64,000 bases of DNA from Actinomadura kijaniata NBRC 14229 (GTDB taxonomy: Bacteria; Actinomycetota; Actinomycetes; Streptosporangiales; Streptosporangiaceae). Position numbers and translations under genes: made by a program. Position 1 is the stretch's first letter. Every line of letters begins with the position of its first letter. This document shows positions 17,347 through 25,373 of this stretch, piece after piece. The stretch is taken from assembly GCF_001552175.1 (NCBI RefSeq), contig NZ_BCQR01000008.1:53296-117295 (forward strand), read 5' to 3'. The notes under the pieces are model-generated. The model was given only the letters and a program-made list of their open reading frames with translations, was not told the DNA's origin and searched no databases.

Positions 17347-18264
17347 TCAGGAGAAGAACTCGGTCAGGTGCCGGACGACCTGCTCGGGCTGCTCCTCGGG
17401 GAGGTAGTGGCCGCTGCCGGGCACCTCGATGACGCGGAGGTCGGCCGCCTTCGGCTCCAGCACCGACCGCAGCAGCCCCCGGGTGCCCTCGCCGCCCAGG
17501 GCGAGGAGCGGCGCGGTCACGGGGGCGTAGGTCTCGCCGTCGGCGATGTCCTGGGCGAGGGCGCGGTACCAGGAGTTCCCGGCGCGGATCGCGTCCTCGG
17601 TGTCGTAGGCGTGCGCGTAGACGGCCCGGTCGTGGTCGCCGATGGCGCCGGGGTCGGCCGCCAGGTAGTCGCACATCCAGTCGATCAGATGGCGGGAACG
17701 GCCGGCGAGCAGGCGTTCGGGCAGGCCGGGAACCTGGTTGAACGCGAACCACCACAGGAAGGGGGCGGGGGCGGCGTGGATGTCGCCCGCGACCTGCTGG
17801 CGTCCGGGCACCGGGAGCAGCGGGAACCGGTGGAACCGGTCGTCGGGGGGCGCGATGTCGAGCAGCGCGATCCGGCGGACGCCGCCGGGGTGGTTGGCCG
17901 CCAGCGCGTAGGCGACCATCCCGCCGATGTCGTGCCCGGCGACGTGCGCCGCGTCGTACCCCAGGTGCTGTATCAGCGCGTGGACGTCGTCGGCCATGGT
18001 CCGCTTGTCGTAGCCGCCGGCGGGCTTGTCAGAGCCGCCCATGCCCCGCAGGTCCACCGCGACGACCCGGAAGCGCTCGGCGAGCGCGGGCATGATCTTG
18101 TGGAACTGCCACCAGGTCTGCGGCCAGCCGCCGAGCAGGAGCAGCGGATCCCCGTGGCCGCCCGCCACGTGGTGCAGCCGGACCCCGTTGACCTCGGCGT
18201 GGTCGCTGACGAAGCCCCCTCGCAGCGAACGGGCCAGCTCGGCGTCGGACACCGTGAACGGCAT
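17347..18264 (-). CDS. alpha/beta-fold hydrolase, epoxide hydrolase/dehalogenase type
   Basis: A 305-residue cytosolic hydrolase. The nucleophile elbow VAGHDIGG places Asp112 as nucleophile, typical of epoxide hydrolases and haloacetate dehalogenases rather than serine esterases; the oxyanion segment is LGGWPQTWW in place of HGxP, and the general base is the histidine in GSGHYLPEEQPEQV. A cap domain lies between about 140 and 230. GGGAG precedes the ATG. It is divergent from an ArsR regulator, with an inverted repeat in the shared promoter, so it is probably the regulator's target. The natural substrate is unknown. Confidence 0.8.
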   Translation of the reverse strand: MPFTVSDAELARSLRGGFVSDHAEVNGVRLHHVAGGHGDPLLLLGGWPQTWWQFHKIMPALAERFRVVAVDLRGMGGSDKPAGGYDKRTMADDVHALIQHLGYDAAHVAGHDIGGMVAYALAANHPGGVRRIALLDIAPPDDRFHRFPLLPVPGRQQVAGDIHAAPAPFLWWFAFNQVPGLPERLLAGRSRHLIDWMCDYLAADPGAIGDHDRAVYAHAYDTEDAIRAGNSWYRALAQDIADGETYAPVTAPLLALGGEGTRGLLRSVLEPKAADLRVIEVPGSGHYLPEEQPEQVVRHLTEFFS

Positions 18265-18292
18265 GCGGACTCCCGGAAAGTCGATACTAGAG

Positions 18293-18318
18293 TACGTAGG
18301 TACGTATATTTGCGTACC
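18293..18318. promoter_or_regulatory. candidate ArsR operator
   Basis: TACGTA occurs twice, two bases apart (18293-18298, 18301-18306), and GGTACG-N8-CGTACC forms an inverted repeat at 18299-18318. It lies between the hydrolase and the ArsR gene, close to the hydrolase start. Confidence 0.5.
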
Positions 18319-18378
18319 GCGGGTCCGCCGGCAAGTCGGGGCCGGAGAACCATCCGACGGTCTTGGTACGGTGAGACC

Positions 18379-18705
18379 ATGAGGCGTCTCCACCCCGACC
18401 CCGAGCAGATCCGTCTCGACGGCGTGCTGTCGGCCCTGGGAAACCCGGTGCGCCTCGGCGTGGTCCGCGCGCTGACCGGAGGCGCCGAGCGCACCTGCAA
18501 CAGCGTTCTCGCCGAGCTGGGGATCACCGCCAAGTCGACGATGACCCACCACTGGCGCGTCCTGCGGGAGAACGGCGTGATCTGGCAGGTGCCGTCGGGC
18601 CGGGAGACCCTGGTGTCCCTGCGCCGCGACGACCTGGACGCCCGCTACCCGGGCCTGCTGGACGCCGTCCTCACCGGGATCCGGGTCGACGAGACCGCCT
18701 CCTGA
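18379..18705 (+). CDS. ArsR-family winged-helix regulator
   Basis: A 108-residue regulator with the ArsR winged helix: ALGNPVRLGVVRAL, a recognition region ELGITAKSTMTHHWRVLRENGVI, and a wing (VPSGRETLVSLRRDDLDARYPGLLDAVL). The CVCD metal-binding box of arsenic sensors is absent; the one cysteine (TCNS) is isolated, so it probably senses something other than metals. TACGGT ends six bases before the ATG, suggesting a leaderless transcript. It likely represses the divergent alpha/beta hydrolase. Confidence 0.82.
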   Translation: MRRLHPDPEQIRLDGVLSALGNPVRLGVVRALTGGAERTCNSVLAELGITAKSTMTHHWRVLRENGVIWQVPSGRETLVSLRRDDLDARYPGLLDAVLTGIRVDETAS

Positions 18706-18733
18706 CCCGCCGGAACCCCGCGGGGCGCCCCGG

Positions 18734-19954
18734 TCAGGGGCGCGGGCACGCGGTCGCGGACCCGACCGCGGCGGGGGCCCGCCCGGTGAGCCGTTCGGCC
18801 GCCGCCCCCAGCCAGGCCGACCCGAGCGTGAGCAGGCAGGAGAGCAGGACCAGGGCGGTGGCCCCGCCGGGGGAGAGGAACAGCGCGATCACGGCGGCGC
18901 TGCTCCCGAATCCGAGGCAGCCGCTCGCGTACATCACGGAGTTGCCCGCGGAGAGGCTGTGCGCGGGCAGCGCCCGGTGCAGCGACAGGTTCCGCGCGGT
19001 GACGAGCCCCGCCTGGGCGGCGCCGGCGGCGGTGAGGGGGACCGCCACGGCGAGCAGCCCGGCGCGCGCTCCGGCGGCGGCGAGGGCGACCAGGACGGCC
19101 GTGGCGGTCAGCAGCGCGAGGCTCTGGAGGCGGTACGAACCGGGCCAGGCGCGCAGACCGTACAGCAGGCCGCCGGCAACCGCCGCGATCGAGAACGCGC
19201 TGAGCAGCACGCCCGTCCAGCCGATGGCGAGGCCGTGCCGTTCCAGCAGGGGCGCCAGCGCCACCTCGACGGTCGCCGACAGGTACATGGCCACGGCGCT
19301 GGTGAGGTAGATCGGCCAGGCCGCGAGCAGGGCGCGGGCCGAGCCGCGCTCCCCGTCCGGGCGGGACGCGGGCACGTCGCCGATGCCCGGAAGGCCGCGC
19401 AGGAACGGCACGGACGCGAGGGCGCCCGCGCTCGTCAGCAGGAGGGGCAGGCGGCCGTCGACGCCGACGGCGAGGCCGGTCACGAGGGCGGGGGAGGCCG
19501 CGAAGACCAGGTTGGTCAGGGCCGACTCCCAGCCGAGCCCGGTGCGCACCTCGTCCTCGGGCAGCATCCGGGTCAGCAGGGTGCGCAGGCCGCCGACGAG
19601 CCCGGCGACCGCGCCGCCCGCCACGCCGGCCAGGACCACCAGGGCGGCCGTCGGCAGCCACCGGACGCCGGCGGCGACGGCCACGAGCGCCGCCGCCGTG
19701 ACGACGAGCGCGAGCCGCGCCTCGCCGAGCATCGGCCGCCGGTCCAGCCGGGCGCCGAGCGGCGGCGCGGCGACGCACTCGGCGGCCACGCACCCGGCGG
19801 CCATCCAGGCCCCCGTGCGGTAGTCGCCGAGCTGCGTCTTCGACAGCATCACGAACATGATCGGCGCGGCCGCCGCGGGGACGCGCGTGACCAGGCGGAC
19901 GCTGCTCCAGCGGACCATCCCGCGCCTGCGCAGCAGGTCGCGGTACCGCCTCAC
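18734..19954 (-). CDS. MFS-type exporter of the HDO/ATP-grasp cluster
   Basis: A 406-residue membrane protein with about twelve hydrophobic helices and MFS-like arginine-rich cytoplasmic loops (GARLDRRPMLGEARL after the second helices). It is the last gene of a six-gene overlapping operon; its GTG start overlaps the cyclase stop (GTGA). Position and type point to export of, or self-protection from, the operon's product. Motif A is degenerate, so the family assignment rests on topology. The gene ends 28 bases from the convergent ArsR gene. Confidence 0.72.
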   Translation of the reverse strand: MRRYRDLLRRRGMVRWSSVRLVTRVPAAAAPIMFVMLSKTQLGDYRTGAWMAAGCVAAECVAAPPLGARLDRRPMLGEARLALVVTAAALVAVAAGVRWLPTAALVVLAGVAGGAVAGLVGGLRTLLTRMLPEDEVRTGLGWESALTNLVFAASPALVTGLAVGVDGRLPLLLTSAGALASVPFLRGLPGIGDVPASRPDGERGSARALLAAWPIYLTSAVAMYLSATVEVALAPLLERHGLAIGWTGVLLSAFSIAAVAGGLLYGLRAWPGSYRLQSLALLTATAVLVALAAAGARAGLLAVAVPLTAAGAAQAGLVTARNLSLHRALPAHSLSAGNSVMYASGCLGFGSSAAVIALFLSPGGATALVLLSCLLTLGSAWLGAAAERLTGRAPAAVGSATACPRP

Positions 19955-20616
19955 CGGGAGCCCTGCCTGGCGTACGCCCGGACCGGGAAGGTCGCCAGGC
20001 CCCGCACCTTGACCGGCACGGCGGTGAAGGTGAACGGGCCGTCGTCGAGCTTCTCCAGGTCGCGCAGGTGCTCCACGATCGGGATGCCGGCCGCGAGCAG
20101 GGCGGAGTGGACGGGCCGCCGCCCGGCGCTGTCGGGGGAGGTGTCGTCGATGTTGACCGAGTCGATGCCGACCAGCCCGGCGCCCCGTTCGGCCAGCAGG
20201 TCCGCGGCCTCGGCGGTGAGGTGGGGGTGGTCGCGCCCGCCGTACCGCGCCGTCTTCCAGTGCCGGCACCAGCCGGTGCTGATCAGGACGGCGCGGTCGC
20301 GCACCTGGAGGCCGGCGAACGCGGCGGGCGGGATCGCCCGCGCGCCGGTGCGCACCAGCACGCCGGGGAGCTCCACGACCACCTCCAGCGGCAGCCCGCT
20401 GAGGTCGAAGCCGTCGCGGTAACGGTGGGCGGGGGTGTCCAGGTAGGTGCCGGTGTTGCCGACCATGGTGATCCTGCCGATGCGGAACTCGGTGCCCGGA
20501 TGGTAGGCGCGGTGCGAGTCCTCCCAGCTGAGGTAGTCGTCGATGACGGGCGCGGGCAGCCCCGGGTAGGCGGCGAAGCCGGTGCCGATCTCGTGGCTCA
20601 GGTCGATGATGCGCAC
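19951..20616 (-). CDS. cyclase-family (kynurenine formamidase-like) hydrolase with altered metal motif
   Basis: A 221-residue member of the putative cyclase family (IIDLSHEIGTGFAAYPGLPAPVI). Classical members carry HxGTHxDxPxH, in which the histidines and aspartate bind metal. Here it reads NTGTYLDTPAH (residues 54-64): the first two histidines are Asn54 and Tyr58, while Asp60 and His64 remain. The distal IDSVNIDDTS and PIVEHLRDLE segments are kept. It may hydrolyse an amide or lactone with a changed metal site, or act on a nucleophile differently. I chose GTG 20616, eight bases after GGAGGTGAG. Confidence 0.78.
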   Translation of the reverse strand: MRIIDLSHEIGTGFAAYPGLPAPVIDDYLSWEDSHRAYHPGTEFRIGRITMVGNTGTYLDTPAHRYRDGFDLSGLPLEVVVELPGVLVRTGARAIPPAAFAGLQVRDRAVLISTGWCRHWKTARYGGRDHPHLTAEAADLLAERGAGLVGIDSVNIDDTSPDSAGRRPVHSALLAAGIPIVEHLRDLEKLDDGPFTFTAVPVKVRGLATFPVRAYARQGSR

Positions 20617-20624
20617 GGTGCCGC

Positions 20625-21947
20625 TCACCTCCGGTCGGCCGGGGTGAACAGCTCCCGGATCCGCGCCTCCCGCTGCCGGGCCGCGCCGATGCCGTCGGCC
20701 GCCACGCAGTAGCCGACGGTGCCGTTCAGCCGGGTGAAGTCGCAGGTCAGCAGCGTTCCCGTCCGGGTGGACGGGTCGAAGGCGTGGCCGGTGTCCGCCA
20801 GCCTGCGCAGCGCCTCGCCGAACGAGGGCACCGCCCAGCCGGCGCGGTCGAGCAGGGCGCGGCCGGGCCCGGCCAGGCGGCCGACGACGTCGTGCAGGTG
20901 CGTGGCGCCGCTGAGCCGGCTGTTGGTCTCGTTCAGCAGGACGGCGCCGTCCGGGGTGACCAGGCCGTCCACGCTCATCGTGCCGCGGTAGCCGATCGCG
21001 CGGTACGCCTCGCACAGCCTCCGGGTCAGGCGCAGCAGGGCGGCGCGGGCGCCCGGCGCGAGTCCGGGCACCGGGATGGCGATGCCGTCGAGCAGCGGCG
21101 CCATGAGCAGCTCCCCCTCGCCGGTGGGCTCGATCCCGCCGTCGGTCACCAGGTACTCGGCGTAGACGGGGCGGACCCCGGGCAGGTAGCGCTCGACGAC
21201 CAGCCGGCCGCGCCCGCCGTCGGTCAGCCAGGGCCAGCGTTCGGCCAGGTGGGCGCGGACGGCGGGGCGGCCGTTGAGGACCACGACGCGGTCGGCGCCG
21301 AGGGGCCGCACCACGCCGTCCGGGCTGAGGATCTCGTTGCCCTCGCCGGCGCTTTGCAGGTCCCGTTTGAGGATCACCGGGTGGCCGGCGTCCAGCCAGC
21401 GCACGACGGCGTCCTCGGCCTGCCGGGGCCGGGCGGCGGTCGTGCCGGGCGCCAGCGGGATGCCGAGCCCGGCGGCGACGGCGCGGAACAGCGCCTTGCT
21501 GTTGGCGGCCGCGGCGCCGCCCTGGGCGAGGAACGCGTGGCCGGGCACGGCCCGCGGGGCGCCGAGCGCCTCGGCCAGCGCCACCACCGACGCGTCGGGG
21601 TAGTACGCCCGGACGCGGGTGAGGGGGCGGCCGTCCAGGGCGGCGCGCAGCGCGGTGCGCAGGCGCTCGTCGGCCAGCCGGTCGGCGGTCAGCACCGCGT
21701 CGCCGGCGTGCCCGGCGGGCGGCACCACGATCCGCAGGGACGGCGCGTGGACGCCGGTCGTCCGCGTGACGTGTTCGACGAACGCGTCCTGCGGCGCCGC
21801 GGGCAGGACGACGACGTCGCCGTCCCGCGCGAACCACAGGGCCCGCTCGGCGGCGCAGCCCGCGAGCCGCAGCTGCGCGTCGGTGAGCAGCGCGGGGTCG
21901 CCGGACATCTCCTCGGTCTTGACGTTGCCGATGTGCAGTGTGGTCAT
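20625..21947 (-). CDS. ATP-grasp ligase, PGM1-related peptide/amide ligase
   Basis: A 440-residue protein with an N-terminal pre-ATP-grasp Rossmann-like part (about 1-150, starting TLHIGNVKTEEMSGD) and a C-terminal ATP-grasp domain: nucleotide-binding lysine in PVILKRDLQSAGEGNEI, and metal-binding residues in LLNETNSRLSGATHLHD. The layout resembles the carboxylate-amine ligase group that includes the pheganomycin ligase PGM1; that placement is from memory. It should join a carboxylate to an amine through an acyl phosphate. It lies centrally in the operon, one base after the orphan small gene and eight bases before the cyclase. Confidence 0.75.
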   Translation of the reverse strand: MTTLHIGNVKTEEMSGDPALLTDAQLRLAGCAAERALWFARDGDVVVLPAAPQDAFVEHVTRTTGVHAPSLRIVVPPAGHAGDAVLTADRLADERLRTALRAALDGRPLTRVRAYYPDASVVALAEALGAPRAVPGHAFLAQGGAAAANSKALFRAVAAGLGIPLAPGTTAARPRQAEDAVVRWLDAGHPVILKRDLQSAGEGNEILSPDGVVRPLGADRVVVLNGRPAVRAHLAERWPWLTDGGRGRLVVERYLPGVRPVYAEYLVTDGGIEPTGEGELLMAPLLDGIAIPVPGLAPGARAALLRLTRRLCEAYRAIGYRGTMSVDGLVTPDGAVLLNETNSRLSGATHLHDVVGRLAGPGRALLDRAGWAVPSFGEALRRLADTGHAFDPSTRTGTLLTCDFTRLNGTVGYCVAADGIGAARQREARIRELFTPADRR

Positions 21948-21948
21948 C

Positions 21949-22332
21949 TCAGGTCGCCTCCGGATCCTGTGCGAGCAGCCCGGCGAAGCGCCTCCTGCTC
22001 TCGGCGATGTGGGCGGCGATCGCCGCGGCGGTGGCCCCGGTGTCGGGCGTGGCGGGCCGGACCCGCCACGCCGCCCACCAGGTCCGCCCGTCGGCGCGGT
22101 CCTCGCGGAAGACCGCCTCGATCTCCGGCGTCGGCCGGTCCAGGCGGACGGTGAACTCGGCGTCGGGCGTGACGAGCCGGATGAGGTCGCCGGTGAACGA
22201 GCCGCTGACGATCCCGGGCACCTGGCCCGAACCCAGCAGCGGGGCGAACCGGAAGGCGCGGCCCTGGACCGAGGCCCCGCTCCGCGCCGGGGCCCGCGCC
22301 GGGGTCCGCGCCGAGCACGGCCGGGCGCTCAT
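21949..22332 (-). CDS. orphan 127-residue protein of the cluster
   Basis: I do not recognise this protein. The first 25 residues are Ala/Arg/Pro-rich and probably disordered; residues about 28-75 look like a small beta-rich domain (FRFAPLLGSGQVPGIVSGSFTGDLIRL), followed by TWWAAWRV and a terminal helix. No membrane segment or signal peptide. Its ATG overlaps the desaturase stop (ATGA) and its stop is one base from the ATP-grasp start, so it is certainly part of the operon. A ligand-binding or carrier-like accessory role is only a guess. Confidence 0.65.
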   Translation of the reverse strand: MSARPCSARTPARAPARSGASVQGRAFRFAPLLGSGQVPGIVSGSFTGDLIRLVTPDAEFTVRLDRPTPEIEAVFREDRADGRTWWAAWRVRPATPDTGATAAAIAAHIAESRRRFAGLLAQDPEAT

Positions 22333-23285
22333 GACGGGCGTCCCGGGCCGCCGCGGGCCGCGCGCGACGACCGCAGGTTGGCGGTGGCCTCGCGGGCCAC
22401 CCGCCAGTAGAAGGAGGGGTAGCCGCGCTCGACGTGCTTGGCCGAGGCGCGCACCTCGGGGTGGCGCTCGCGCAGCCGGTTGATCGCCACGGTCATCGCG
22501 GCGTGGTGCTCGACGTGCAGGTTGTTGCCGTTGGTGAACCAGGTGCTGAACCGGCTGCCGGTGATCGACCGCGTGTTGCGCAGCACGTCGTCGGTCCCGT
22601 CGTCGCACAGCACGTGCTCGGGGAGCTCCAGCAGGAAGTGCATCGGGACGGCCACCAGCAGGGGCAGCAGCCACAGCCGGAGCACCAGCGCGCCGTGGCC
22701 GAGCGCGGCGACCAGGACGGCGGCGCCGACGACGGCGCCCATCAGCCGGTACTCGGCCATCACCTCGCGGCGGCGCCGGTCGGGGATCCGGCCGAGGTCG
22801 TACCGCCAGGCGCCGCGCGCGCTGCGGACGATCGCGTCCGCCACGGTCAGCAGGCGCCGGTAGTCGAACGCGCCGCGCAGCAGCGACCGCCAGGTGAGGG
22901 GCCGGCGGGCGTCGAACCCGAAGAACTCCGAGTCCCGCGGCGTCCCCAGGTAGCGGTGGTGTTGCAGGTGCCGCACCCGGTAGTGGCTGTAGGCCACCAG
23001 CAGTGGCAGGCCGAGCGGGACGCCCACCAGCCGGTGCGGCCGGGCGGAGGTGAACGCCGAGTGGTGCAGGCACTGGTGCTGGAGCTCGACCAGGTGCGTG
23101 TACACCGCGCCGAGCAGGAGGACCCCGGCCACCGCCCCCGCGGGACCGCCGAGGAGCTCGACGGCGACGCCCGCGGCGAGGAGCGCCCCGGCGAGCGCGA
23201 GCTTGGCGACGAAGACGCCCTGGTCGCGGCGGCTGACCCGGGCCCGCTGGAACAGGCCGGGCACGGGCCTGAGCGCGGCCCCCAT
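22329..23285 (-). CDS. membrane-bound diiron fatty-acid desaturase-like enzyme
   Basis: A 318-residue integral membrane protein with the three histidine boxes of the fatty acid desaturase/hydroxylase superfamily: HQCLHH (His70, 74, 75), HLQHH (106, 109, 110) and HVEHH (257, 260, 261), between pairs of membrane helices. It probably desaturates, hydroxylates or acetylenates an acyl chain. The start overlaps the diiron-oxidase stop by one base (TGATG) and the stop overlaps the orphan small gene, so it belongs to the specialised operon rather than to housekeeping lipid synthesis. Confidence 0.85.
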   Translation of the reverse strand: MGAALRPVPGLFQRARVSRRDQGVFVAKLALAGALLAAGVAVELLGGPAGAVAGVLLLGAVYTHLVELQHQCLHHSAFTSARPHRLVGVPLGLPLLVAYSHYRVRHLQHHRYLGTPRDSEFFGFDARRPLTWRSLLRGAFDYRRLLTVADAIVRSARGAWRYDLGRIPDRRRREVMAEYRLMGAVVGAAVLVAALGHGALVLRLWLLPLLVAVPMHFLLELPEHVLCDDGTDDVLRNTRSITGSRFSTWFTNGNNLHVEHHAAMTVAINRLRERHPEVRASAKHVERGYPSFYWRVAREATANLRSSRAARGGPGRPS

Positions 23286-24247
23286 CACCGCGTGCCCTTC
23301 ATGACGTCCCACACGCGCCGGTAGTAGGCGTCGGCGACCCGGACCCGGGTGACGACGCCGAGGCTGATCTCGCGGAGCAGCTCGGGGGAGCGCGCGACGA
23401 GCGGGACGAGGACCCCCTCGATCCACTCGGCGCCGTGGTCGGCGTCCACGTGCACGTGGATCCGCTGGTAGGCGAGCACGTCCTCGGGGACGCCGAGCCG
23501 CGTGCAGCCGTCCACCATGGCCTGGAAGCGCGGCGAGGCGCTCTGCTCCAGCACGCCCATCGCGCCCAGCGCGCGGGGGGTGAGATGCCGGTGGACGCCG
23601 TAGGCCAGCAGCAGCGCGGCGTTCTCGTACACCTCGGGGAAACCCAGGCGGGACCGGTCGACGCCGCGGGCGTCCAGGTGCGCCCGCATGTAGGCGGCCG
23701 AGTGCGCGAACATGCGCGTGTGCATCCGCTCCAGGACGCCCTCGCCCATCTCGTCCCAGTAGTTCTCGGCGATGGTGAGCTTGGCCTCGCCCTCGGCGCC
23801 GATCTGCACGAGCGCCATCAGGTCGTCGAACCTGCTGTCCACCAGCTCCTCGGCCAGGAAGAACAGCGCGATCTCGGCGAGCGTGGCCTCCTCGGCCAGA
23901 TAGGCGTTGAACTCCGGCTGGACGTGGTCGGCGGCGGTGCGCAGGAACCAGGGGCGGAACTCCCCGGCGGTCCGGGGCAGTTCCCGCGCGGCCGCCCGCG
24001 TCTCCTCCCAACGCAGCCAGGCGTGCTCGATCGCGCCGATCTCCGGGTCGGTGTTCAGCCGGGGGATGCGCGCGAAGTCCGACGGACCGGCGAGGTAGGC
24101 GACGTAGTGGGCGTGCAGCCGTCGCAGCAGCCGCAGCCGGACCGCCTGGTCGGGCGCGGTGCCGGGATCGGCGGGGAAGCCCAGCGCGAGGTCGCGCCCG
24201 ATCCCGGTCGTGGTCTCCCGCATGCTCTCGGTGAGCGCGGCGTCCAT
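23285..24247 (-). CDS. haem-oxygenase-like diiron oxidase (HDO family)
   Basis: A 320-residue all-helical protein of the Haem_oxygenas_2 / iron-containing redox enzyme family. It shows ENYWDEMGEG (Glu161, Glu166) with His176 soon after, and IHVHVDADH (His264, Asp268, His271), the typical spacing of carboxylate/histidine iron ligands on core helices. Known HDOs perform N-oxygenation, oxidative decarboxylation to alkenes, or C-C cleavage of amino acids (SznF, UndA and BesC types). The substrate cannot be predicted. It is the first gene of the operon, with GGAAGGA upstream, divergent from the LysR gene. Confidence 0.8.
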   Translation of the reverse strand: MDAALTESMRETTTGIGRDLALGFPADPGTAPDQAVRLRLLRRLHAHYVAYLAGPSDFARIPRLNTDPEIGAIEHAWLRWEETRAAARELPRTAGEFRPWFLRTAADHVQPEFNAYLAEEATLAEIALFFLAEELVDSRFDDLMALVQIGAEGEAKLTIAENYWDEMGEGVLERMHTRMFAHSAAYMRAHLDARGVDRSRLGFPEVYENAALLLAYGVHRHLTPRALGAMGVLEQSASPRFQAMVDGCTRLGVPEDVLAYQRIHVHVDADHGAEWIEGVLVPLVARSPELLREISLGVVTRVRVADAYYRRVWDVMKGTR

Positions 24248-24410
24248 GTGCGTGTCCTTCCACGTGAGCGGGGCGGCCCGGAAAGGGCCGCTCGTCGTCG
24301 CGGGGTAGGCACGAGTCTCGGCCGGGCCGCGGGGCGGGCTCCACGACCGTGAAGCAGAGCCGCACGGTCGGCGGGGTGGCCACTCCCGGCCTCTGATCCA
24401 CTTGCTTGAA

Positions 24411-24422
24411 GTTTGAACAAAC
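24411..24422. promoter_or_regulatory. LysR-type inverted repeat
   Basis: GTTTG-AA-CAAAC is a perfect inverted repeat in the AT-richest part of the 202-base divergent gap between the HDO operon and the LysR gene, suitable for control of both directions. Confidence 0.45.
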
Positions 24423-24449
24423 GGGTCGGCCGAGGCCGTCTCCTCCTTC

Positions 24450-25373
24450 GTGAACACCAGACAGCTACGCACGCTCCGCGCTGTGAGGGAGCACGGTTCG
24501 GTCCACGCCGCGGCCGCCGCCCTCCACCTGTCACCGTCGGCGGTCTCCCAGCAGCTCCGGTCGCTGACGGCCGTCTGCGGGTTCTCCGTCGTCGAACGCC
24601 GTGGCCGGGGGGTCCAGCTCACCGACCGCGGCCTGGAGATGGCCGCGCTCGGCGAGGAGATCCTGTCCCGGTGGGACAGCGCCGTGGACTCGCTCCGCCG
24701 CACGGCCGAGATCCCGGTCGAGCGGCGGGCCCGCGCCGTGCGGCTGGGCGCGTTCCCCTCGGTCTACCGCACCTGGCTGTTCCCGGTGGTCCGCCGCCTG
24801 AGGACCCGGACCAGGATGGCCTTCGAGCTGTTCGAGACCACGCCGCACGAGGCGTACCGGGACATCGCGGCCGGCCGGCTGGACCTGGCGGTGGTGGTGC
24901 GCCCGCCGGGCCCCCGGACCGCGCCGCTCGCCAGCCACCCGCTCTACCGCGACCCGTTCGCGCTGGTCGTGCCCCGTTCCCTGGGCGGGATGCCGGCCGG
25001 GTCGCCGCTGCGCGGGCTCGCCGACGCCGACTGGGTGTTGCCGGGCCGGGAGACCCACTGCCACGAGGTCATCGTGGACCACTGCGCCCGGCTGGGGTTC
25101 CGGCCCCGGGCCGCCGCGCGCAGCAACGACTGGAAGGCCATGCAGGAGATGGCCGCGCTGCTGGGCGCGGTCGCCCTGGTCCCCGGTTCCTGCCTGGAGC
25201 CGACGGCCGGCCTGGTGCCGGTGGACCTGCCCGCCGCCGACCGTCTCGCGTGGGAGATCGAGCTGACCACCCGGGCGTCGGCGACGGCGATGCCCTGGTT
25301 CGCCGCGTTCGAGCGGGAGGTCTCCCGGCTGTCGCTGGAGGAACGGATGGCGATGGCGGGGAGGACGCCGTGA
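24450..25373 (+). CDS. LysR-type regulator of the HDO cluster
   Basis: A 307-residue LTTR. The N-terminal helix-turn-helix (LRTLRAVREHGSVHAAAAALHLSPSAVSQQL) is followed by a two-lobed effector domain (VRLGAFPSVYRTWLFPVV, LDLAVVVRPPG, LGAVALVPG). The start is GTG without a clear ribosome site. It faces the biosynthetic operon across an inverted repeat and overlaps the next gene by four bases. It is the likely pathway-specific switch; the inducer is unknown. Confidence 0.87.
   Translation: MNTRQLRTLRAVREHGSVHAAAAALHLSPSAVSQQLRSLTAVCGFSVVERRGRGVQLTDRGLEMAALGEEILSRWDSAVDSLRRTAEIPVERRARAVRLGAFPSVYRTWLFPVVRRLRTRTRMAFELFETTPHEAYRDIAAGRLDLAVVVRPPGPRTAPLASHPLYRDPFALVVPRSLGGMPAGSPLRGLADADWVLPGRETHCHEVIVDHCARLGFRPRAAARSNDWKAMQEMAALLGAVALVPGSCLEPTAGLVPVDLPAADRLAWEIELTTRASATAMPWFAAFEREVSRLSLEERMAMAGRTP

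Noticed and set aside
18716..18725. Terminator between ArsR and MFS genes
   Set aside because: CCCCGCGGGG is a palindrome without a loop and without a longer stem; too weak to call.
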